DNA from: Chloroflexota bacterium | Lineage (GTDB): Bacteria; Chloroflexota; Anaerolineae; B4-G1 | DNA: 64,000 bases | NCBI GenBank assembly: GCA_024232355.1 | Contig: JAAEPW010001368.1 | Coordinates: forward strand, 1-64,000 | Reading direction: 5' to 3' | Shown: positions 44,715 to 53,200 of the stretch, piece by piece | Layout: every line of letters begins with the position of its first letter | Position numbering within the stretch: the stretch's first letter is position 1 | Translations under genes and position numbers: made by a program | The notes under the pieces: model-generated | What the model saw: the letters and a program-made list of their open reading frames with translations, nothing else | What the model was told of the DNA's origin: nothing | Databases searched by the model: none

Positions 44715-45448
44715 ATTCACTGCGCGTGTTTATCGTTGACGACAACATAGATTTTGCCGAGAGCTTGGCCCTGCTCCTTGAAGGCCGAGGCTGCGAGGTC
44801 GAACTAGCTTTGAGTGGCGAAGAGGCCATTGAAAAGTTTCACCAGCATGATTTCGACATCACCTTTATGGACATAAAATTGCCGGGCAAGAATGGTGTGG
44901 AGAGCTTTATGGAAATTCGCAAGCTCAACCCCTCGGCACGGGTAGTGATGATGACGGGGTACAGCGTCGAACAACTTTTAGAGCAAGCGGTCGAGCAAGG
45001 GGCTTGGAGGATCCTCAACAAGCCGATTGACGTACACCGAGTGCTCGACATGCTTGAAGAGATCAAGCCAGACGGGATTCTAGTTGTGGATGACGATCCA
45101 GATTTCATCGAAAGTGTCAAAATTCTACTGGAAAACAAGGGCTATACGGTCTTTGTCGCCGGAAATGGTCAAGATGCCATCGAACGCATATATTCGCAAC
45201 GTATAGACATCTTGATCCTCGACCTGCGTATGCCGATACTCAACGGGCTAGAAACCTATCTCGAATTAAAGCAAAACCATCACGTAATTCCCACCATCAT
45301 CGTCACTGCCTATGCAGATGAAGAAAGCGATGTCATTGCCAAGTTGCGATCAATGTCGGTCAGTGCTATATTGAGAAAACCTTTCGATCCTAGAGAATTA
45401 CTCAACATGCTAAAGCATTTGTCCCACCAAACAGCCAGGGAGGAGTGA
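44711..45448 (+). CDS. Tandem receiver protein (REC-REC)
   Basis: A 245-aa protein made of two receiver domains and no output domain. The first (residues 1-120) has the acidic pair in IVDDN and phospho-acceptor D54 in TFMDIKLPG; the second (about 125-245) has VVDDDPD and D171 in LILDLRMPI, with the usual Lys in KPID and KPFD. Coupled to the upstream kinase by a 4-bp overlap and 6 bp before the next hybrid kinase, it is a natural phosphate shuttle between the two kinases. No DNA-binding domain exists here, so the final output lies elsewhere. Confidence 0.93.
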   Translation: MNSLRVFIVDDNIDFAESLALLLEGRGCEVELALSGEEAIEKFHQHDFDITFMDIKLPGKNGVESFMEIRKLNPSARVVMMTGYSVEQLLEQAVEQGAWRILNKPIDVHRVLDMLEEIKPDGILVVDDDPDFIESVKILLENKGYTVFVAGNGQDAIERIYSQRIDILILDLRMPILNGLETYLELKQNHHVIPTIIVTAYADEESDVIAKLRSMSVSAILRKPFDPRELLNMLKHLSHQTAREE

Positions 45449-45454
45449 GACACA

Positions 45455-47128
45455 ATGCCAGACAGAAAACACAGAACCATAAACGAACGTTCAAAAGGCC
45501 GGGTACTGATTGTGGATGACGAAGAGGATCTGGCTTTTATCCTAGCAGATACTCTTGAATCACGCGGCTATCAGATCGAGGTGGCGCATAGCGCTCAAAG
45601 CGCACGAGAAAAAGCAGACTCTTTCAATGCACAGGTGGCACTACTAGACATTCGGCTGGGGCACGATAACGGGGTCAGCCTGATTACCGAACTTGCCGAG
45701 ACCCACCCCAATATTCTCTGCATAATGATGACGGCTTATGCTGGAGTGGGCAGCGCCGTCGAAGCGATCCACAGAGGTGCCTACGACTATTTGCAAAAAC
45801 CCCTGGATATGCGCTACCTGTTAGCGACCTTGGAGCGGTGCTTTGAAAAACTCGAGCTTGAAAGAGAGAAAACAGCCGCAGAAGAGACACTGAGAGAGCA
45901 AAATGCAGAACTATTGAGACTACAAAACCTGCTCCAAAATATCACCGATTCAATGCCTTCGGCCCTCATCACACTGGCCTCCGACGGGCAGGTACTGACC
46001 TGGAACCCGGCCGCCGAGGCATTGACAGGACGGACAGCGGAACAAGTGCTAGGGCAATCGCTGTGGCGAACCTGCCCGGAAATGGAACGTTACCATGAAC
46101 TGTTCGATCAAGTGTTGCGCGAACACCAGGTCGCTCACCGGCACAAGGAACAATTGACAATCAAGGACAAGACGGTCTACCAAGACACGAGCGCTTTCCC
46201 TCTAGAGGCCAATGACCTGGAGGGTGTCGTCTTGCGCATTGACGATGTAACGCGGCGAGTGCAACTAGAAGAGATGATGCTCCAGTCGGCCAAGATGGCC
46301 AGCATCGGCGGGCTGGCAGCAGGAGTGGCCCACGAGATCAACAATCCATTGGGTGCCATGATGCAGAGCGCCCAAGTGCTGCAAATAGCCTTTGACACCC
46401 AACGCCCTCGCACCCGCGAGCGCCTGCAAAAGTGCGGCGTAGACCCCAACGGACTAGACCAGTATCTACAAGAACGAGGCCTAGTTGACTATCTAAACGG
46501 CATTCGCAGCGTTGGCGCGCGCGCAGCCAAGATCGTCTCTGACCTACTCAACTTTTCGCGCAAAACCTCTTCCAAAGTTGTCTCACAGAGCCTGAACACA
46601 TTAGTAGAACAAACCCTCGACCTAGCAGCAACCGATTATGACCTAAAGAAAAAATATGATTTCCGGGATATCGAGATTATAAACAAGCTAACCCCCAACT
46701 TGCCAATGGTGCTCTGTGATGGGCAACAGATACAGCAAGTAGTGCTCAACCTGGTCCGCAATGCAGCACAAGCGATGACTAGAGAGACAAAGAAAAAAGA
46801 TGAGAACAAGCCGTATGAGCCTCGGTTGACGCTGCGCACATCCCTTACCCCTGATTACTCATTCGTCCGGCTCGAGGTCGAGGACAACGGAGAAGGCATT
46901 CCAAAAGCAATCCGTGCGCGACTATTCGAACCATTCTTTACCACCAAAGACGTAGGGAAAGGAACGGGATTGGGGTTATGGCTGTGTTGGGCCATCGTCG
47001 TCGAACGTCACAAAGGACGGATATGGGCTGAACCTGTCTCGCCTCAAGCTCAAGGGGCTACCACAGGTGATGGCACCCGTTTTGTGATCGAGTTGCCGGT
47101 AACTAGAAACCAACACTCGCTAACTTGA
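45455..47128 (+). CDS. Hybrid REC-PAS-histidine kinase
   Basis: A 557-aa cytoplasmic hybrid kinase. An N-terminal receiver domain (VLIVDDEED, D65 in LLDIRLG, T in MMTAYAG, KPLD) is joined by a coiled coil (residues about 125-160) to a PAS domain (DSMPSALITLASDGQVLTWNPAAEALTG), then HisKA with H293 in GVAHEINNPLGA and HATPase (LVRNAAQAM, DNGEGIPKAI, GKGTGLGLWLCW). The HisKA region carries an extra segment of about 40 residues (DTQRPRTRERLQKCGVDPNG) after the conserved His. Being the third gene of the set, it probably receives phosphate or a conformational input through its receiver from the upstream partners. Confidence 0.92.
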   Translation: MPDRKHRTINERSKGRVLIVDDEEDLAFILADTLESRGYQIEVAHSAQSAREKADSFNAQVALLDIRLGHDNGVSLITELAETHPNILCIMMTAYAGVGSAVEAIHRGAYDYLQKPLDMRYLLATLERCFEKLELEREKTAAEETLREQNAELLRLQNLLQNITDSMPSALITLASDGQVLTWNPAAEALTGRTAEQVLGQSLWRTCPEMERYHELFDQVLREHQVAHRHKEQLTIKDKTVYQDTSAFPLEANDLEGVVLRIDDVTRRVQLEEMMLQSAKMASIGGLAAGVAHEINNPLGAMMQSAQVLQIAFDTQRPRTRERLQKCGVDPNGLDQYLQERGLVDYLNGIRSVGARAAKIVSDLLNFSRKTSSKVVSQSLNTLVEQTLDLAATDYDLKKKYDFRDIEIINKLTPNLPMVLCDGQQIQQVVLNLVRNAAQAMTRETKKKDENKPYEPRLTLRTSLTPDYSFVRLEVEDNGEGIPKAIRARLFEPFFTTKDVGKGTGLGLWLCWAIVVERHKGRIWAEPVSPQAQGATTGDGTRFVIELPVTRNQHSLT

Positions 47129-47213
47129 TTCTGCAATATCCTCATAATTCTTTATACTGGCACTGGTTCAGTTGGGTGGGATTTTCCCAATGCTAATCAA
47201 AGGAGAAAGCAAA

Positions 47214-50200
47214 ATGAAAACCAAAATCAGAACAACTCTAGTCACAGTACTGTTCATGGCCGCCCTGGCCACACCCGTCCTAGCCGGACAAGGCCCACAA
47301 ATACGAGTGACCCACTCCGCAACACAAGCAGACCAGCCCGACATAGCCATAGACTCGAACGGCAACATCCACATCGCCTACAGCGACAACTATAACACAG
47401 ACCTGCGCGAAATCTGGTACACCATGCTCGACGCCAATGGCAACACCCTGGTCGACGACACGCGCATAACGCCCAACGACAACTATGATTCTACCCGCCC
47501 GGCAATCGTCGTCGACTCGGACGACAAAATACACATCCTCTGGCGGGATCAACGATGGGACGACAACTCGGTTCAAGATGCCACCTATACCAAACTCGAC
47601 CCCTACCTGGACAATATGGATGGCACACCCGCCATCTCGTCAACCATCACGTTGGTAGACGATACTCGGTTGAGCAATATCGGGAGTTGGACCATCAGCA
47701 GCGTTCGTATGGTCCCGGATTCGAACGACAACCTTCACATCGTGTGGGGCGACGACGACACCGCAGCCATATACTATATGAAAATAGACTCGAACGGGAA
47801 CGAACTGATTGCAGAATCAGCCATCAGATATGGAACTACCGACCGCTCGGTTCTAGAGCTGGCTGTGGACTCGAATGACAACATTCACGTCGCCTGGCCC
47901 GATTCCGGGGATACCAGTTCTGACGAACTCTACTATATGATGCTCGACGGCAGCGACGGCAGTACAATCATCGACGCCACGGTGCTCACGACTGACGACG
48001 GCTATCATTCCAAGTGGCCGTCCATCGTGCTCGACGCTAAAGACAAAGTGCACATCGTCTGGCAAGACAAAAGAGCCGAAGCAAGTTCCGGGACCCACGA
48101 GCTATACTACACCAAACTCGACCCCAGCCTCGACGACCAGGACGGAGACGCCGCCGACGCAGCGTCCATCACCCTGGTAAGCGTGACCCCCCTGACTCCG
48201 GACGACGGGAACAAATCCCGTCACCCCGCTATCGCCACCGATGGCCGCTACATCCACGTTACCTGGGAGGAGGACGACACCGACAACATCCACTATATGG
48301 TGTTGGACGCCAACGGCCACATCGTCGTCCCCAACACAGCCCTGACCACGGTAGGAATGGCATACCCTTATAATAACTGGACGATGCCCTACCTCGACGT
48401 AGAGGCGGATGGCACAGCCCACGTCGTCTGGTCCGACAGCAGAGATGGAGAGCGTGAAGTCTACTATACCCGCTACACCCACCCGCTCGTCAAAACCGTG
48501 GACGATGCCGCCCCTGTGCCAGGCCAACCCATCACCTACACCCTCTCCGTCGCCAATACCATCACCACCACCACCCTGACCGATGCGGTTGTATCAGACA
48601 CCCTGCCCGCCAATGTAACCTTTGCCGGGCCGGTCACCCTCGACCCGCCCCAGGATGGGGCCACACTGGCAAGCAGCGCGGGCGACCTGCCCACCCTCGT
48701 CAGTGGCCTGACCCTCACCGCCGGGCAACCCATCACCATCACCTTTCCTGTCACCATCGACCTCGGCACAGAGAGCCAGACCATTACCAATACCGCCGCC
48801 CTCACCAGCACCCAGGTTCCCACTCCCGATACCTGGTCCGCCATCTTCGCCGTCCCCATTGCCAACCTGAGCCTGACCAAATCCGCTGCCGCAATGGCCG
48901 TGCCGGGTGAGGCTTTTAGCTATACTATTTCTTTTGCCAATGCAGACGTTGGCCTCATCGCTACCAACGTGGTCATTACTGACCTGGTTCCGATGGGACA
49001 AATTGACAATTTGTCCTACGACAGCAGTGGGGCGGACATCACCGCCACCCCTGGCGTCACCTACAGTTGGCAAGTGGAGGATTTGTCTCCCGGCGAAGGC
49101 GGCGTCATCACCATCACCGGCATCGTCGATTCCGGCCTGGTTCCAGGCTCCTTTATCAGCAACACCGCCGTCATCACCACCAGTGACCCCGACAGCGACC
49201 CAAGCAACAACAGCAACCAGGCGGGCGCAATCGTCCTGCAACCGAATGCCTGGCCCACCCTGGTAGCCAACACCGGCCTCACCCTGCCCCTGGGCGCGAA
49301 AGACACCATCGCCACCGCCAACCTGCAAGTCACCGACCCGGAAAACAGCCCCGACGCCGTGACCTACACCGTGCAAATCACCCCTGCCCACGGCAAACTG
49401 CTGCTCAATAACACGAGCCTGAACGCAGGCGACACCTTTACCCAAACCGCCATCGACCAGAACCTGCTCGAATACGACCACGACGGCAGCCCAACCCAGA
49501 ACGACGATTTTCACTTTAGCGCCAGCGACCAGACCATCAGCCCCACCATCCGCGTCTCGCTAGACTCGGCGGGCAGTGAGGGCGACAGCTACTCACAGGA
49601 CCCCGCCATCTCTGCCAACGGGCGTTACGTGGCCTTTGAGTCTGACGCTGCCAACCTGGTCATCAGTGATACCAATGGCTATCGGGACATCTTTGTCCAC
49701 GACCGCCAGACCGGCCAGACCACCCGCGTCTCGGTCGACTCGAATGGCAATCAAGCGACAGACGGCCACTCTAGCGGCCCCGCCATCTCTGCTGACGGGC
49801 GCTACGTGGCCTTTGAATCTAGCGCTAGCAACCTGATCGCCGGCGATACGAACGATGAGCAGGACATCTTTGTCCACGACCGCCAGACAGGGCAGACCAC
49901 CCGAGTCTCGGTCGACTCGGATGGCAATCAGGCAAGCGACCAATCCAATTCCCCCGCCATCTCGGCCGACGGGCGCTACGTGGCCTTTGACTCTAGCGCT
50001 GCTGATATGATCAGTAGTGGCGCCAACGGCCAATCCCACATCTTTGTCCACGACCGCCAGACAGGGCAAACTGTCCTCGTCTCTGTGAACTCGGATGGCA
50101 TACAGGGTATTGACGACTCTGAGACCCCCGCCATCTCGGCGGATGGGCGCTACGTGGCCTTTAGGTCCGACGCCTCCAACTTGGTCAGCGGCGATGCCAA

Positions 50201-53200
50201 TAATATTCGGGACATCTTTGTCCACGACCGCCAGACGGGCCAGACCACCCTCGTCTCGGTAGACTCGGATGGCGTGCAGGGCGACGATGAATCTGAGGCC
50301 CCTGCCATCTCGGCAGATGGGCGCTACGTGGCCTTTGAGTCTATCGCTGCCAACCTGGTCGCGGACGATACCAATGCCTATGCCGACGTCTTTGTCCACG
50401 ACCGGCAGACGGGACAGACCACCCGCGTCTCACTAAACTCGGACGGCAGCCAGGGCAACAACGCCTCGGAAGACGCCGCCATCTCGGCCGGTGGGCGCTA
50501 CGTGGCCTTTGAATCCGCCGCCTCCAACCTGGTCGACGACGACACCAACAGCATAACCGACATCTTTATCCACGACCGCCAAACGGGCCAGACCACCCGC
50601 GCCTCACTGAACGCGGCCAACATACCGGGTGACAGCACCTCGACCGACACCGCCATCTCGGGCGATGGGCGCTACGTGGCCTTTGAGTCCTACGCCGACA
50701 ATCTGGTCGGCAACGATAACAACGGCCAAGCTGACATCTTTGTCCGCGACAACGGCGTTGTGCTGGGCATATTTGAACTGAACATGCTCATCCCCGACGT
50801 GAAACTGACCAAAGCCGCCGACCCCATCGTGGCCCAGCCGGGCGACCCCGTCACCTACACCATCACTTTTGCCAACGTGGGCCTCGCCCCCGCCGCCAAC
50901 GTCGTCATCACCGACGTCGTACCCGTGGGCCAAGTTGACAACTTGGCCTACAGCTCTAGCGGTGCGGCCATCACCCCCACCGGCAGCACCACCTACACCT
51001 GGAACGTGCAAGACCTGGCCCCTGGCGAAGGCGGAACCATCACCATCACCGGCATCGTCAGCCCCGGCCTTGGCCCGCTCACCTTTATCAGCAACACCGC
51101 CGTCATCACCACCGTAGGCGCGCTGGAGAATGATTCGTACAACAACCGCGATACGGCAAACGTATTCATCTTTGTGCCGCCCGGTTGGCCCGCCCTGGCC
51201 GCCAACACCGGCCTGACCCTGCCCATCGGCGCGACGAACAGCATCACCACCACCCATCTGCAAATCACCGATACAGAGAGCGGCCCCGACGCCGTGACCT
51301 ACACCCTGCAAACCGTCCCCATCCACGGCGCATTGCGGCTGGACCTTACAACCCTGAACGTGGGCGATACCTTTACCCAAACCTCCATCGACCAGAACCA
51401 TCTCGAATACAGCCACGACGGCAGTCTGACCAAAGACGACGAGTTCTGGTTCATCGCCAACGATAGCGCCGAGGGGCGCATCATTCGCGCCTCAATCAAC
51501 TCGACCGGCGCACAGGCGACGGACGGCGGCTCTTCCTCTGTCGCCGTCTCTGCCGATGGGCGCTACGTGGCCTTTGAGTCCTACGCCAAGAACCTGGTCA
51601 GTGGCGATACCAACAACAAGCCCGACATCTTTGTGCGTGACCAGCAGACAGGCGAGACCACCCGCGTCTCGGTAGACTCGGCAGGCGGTGAGGGCGATGA
51701 CGCCTCTTCCGTGCCCGCCCTCTCGGCTGATGGGCGCTATGTGGCTTTTCACTCGAGCGCCACCAACCTGGTCGGCGGCGATACCAATGGCGCGACCGAC
51801 GTCTTTGTCCACGACCGGCAAACAGGCGAGACCACCCGCGTTTCTGTGGACTCGAACGGCAACGAGGCAACTGACGGCAGCGCCTACTACCCCGATCTCT
51901 CGGCTGATGGGCGTTATGTGGCCTTTTACTCTGCCGCCAGCAACCTGGTCGACGGCGATACCAACACAACAGACGACGTCTTTGTCCACGACAGACTGAC
52001 GGGGCAGACCACCCGCATCTCGGTAGACTTGGACGGCAATCAAGGCAATGATGACTCCCGCGCCCCCTCCTTCTCGGCCGACGGGCGCTACGTGGCCTTT
52101 AGGTCTGAGGCCAACAACCTGGTCAGCGGCGATAGCAATGGCTATGCCGACATCTTTGTCCACGACCGGGTGACCGGGCAAAACACCCGCGTCTCTATAA
52201 ACTCGGACGGCAGCGAAGGCAACAATAACTCTTCCAGCCCTGCCATCTCGGACGATGGGCGCTACGTGGCCTTTGATTCTAGCGCCCGCAACCTGGTCGA
52301 CGGCGATACCAACGTCCGGACCGACATCTTTGTCCACGACCGCCAGACGGGCCAGACCACCCGCATCTCGGTGAACTCGGATGGCAGTGAGGGCGACAAC
52401 TACTCATATAACCCCGCTATCTCTGCCGATGGACGCTACGTGGTCTTTGAGTCTGACGCTGCCAACCTGGTTGGCGGTGATACCAACGGCTATCGTGACG
52501 TCTTTGCCCACGACCGCCAGACGGGACAGACCACCCGCGTCTCGGTGGACATGGTAGGCAATGAGGTGACAGGCGGCACCTCGAACGCGCCTGCCATCTC
52601 GGCCGGTGGGCGCTACGTGGCCTTTGATTCTGAGGCCACCAACCTGGTCGGCGGCGATACCAACGGCAACCGAGACATCTTTGTCCACGACCGGGGCGCT
52701 GTGCTGGACGTCTTTGCATTGCGAATGCTCGTCCCCGACGTGGAATTAAACAAAACCGTCCATTTTCCCTTTGTGGAAACGGGCGAAACACTCACCTATA
52801 CCATCGCTTTTGCCAACGTGGGCTATGCCGTCGCCACCGACGTAGCCATCAGAGACTTTGCGCCCATCGGCCAAGTTGGCAACTTGACCTACACCAACAG
52901 CGGGGCGGCCATCACACTTACGGGCGCAATCGTGTGGAGCGTGCAAGACCTGGCCCCTGGTGAGGGTGGCGTCATCACCATTACGGGCGACGTCAACTCT
53001 GGCCTGGCCTCGAACACCTATATCACCAACACCGCCGTCATCAGCACCTTGGGCCACATCGAATACGACCAGGACAACAACCGCAGCGCGGTGCGCGCGC
53101 TGGCCTTGCTGCTCGACGATGCGCCCACCCTGGTCGCCAACACTGGCCGCAACGTGCCTGTGAGCTTTACGGTTCCTATCAACACCGCCCGCCTGCAAGT

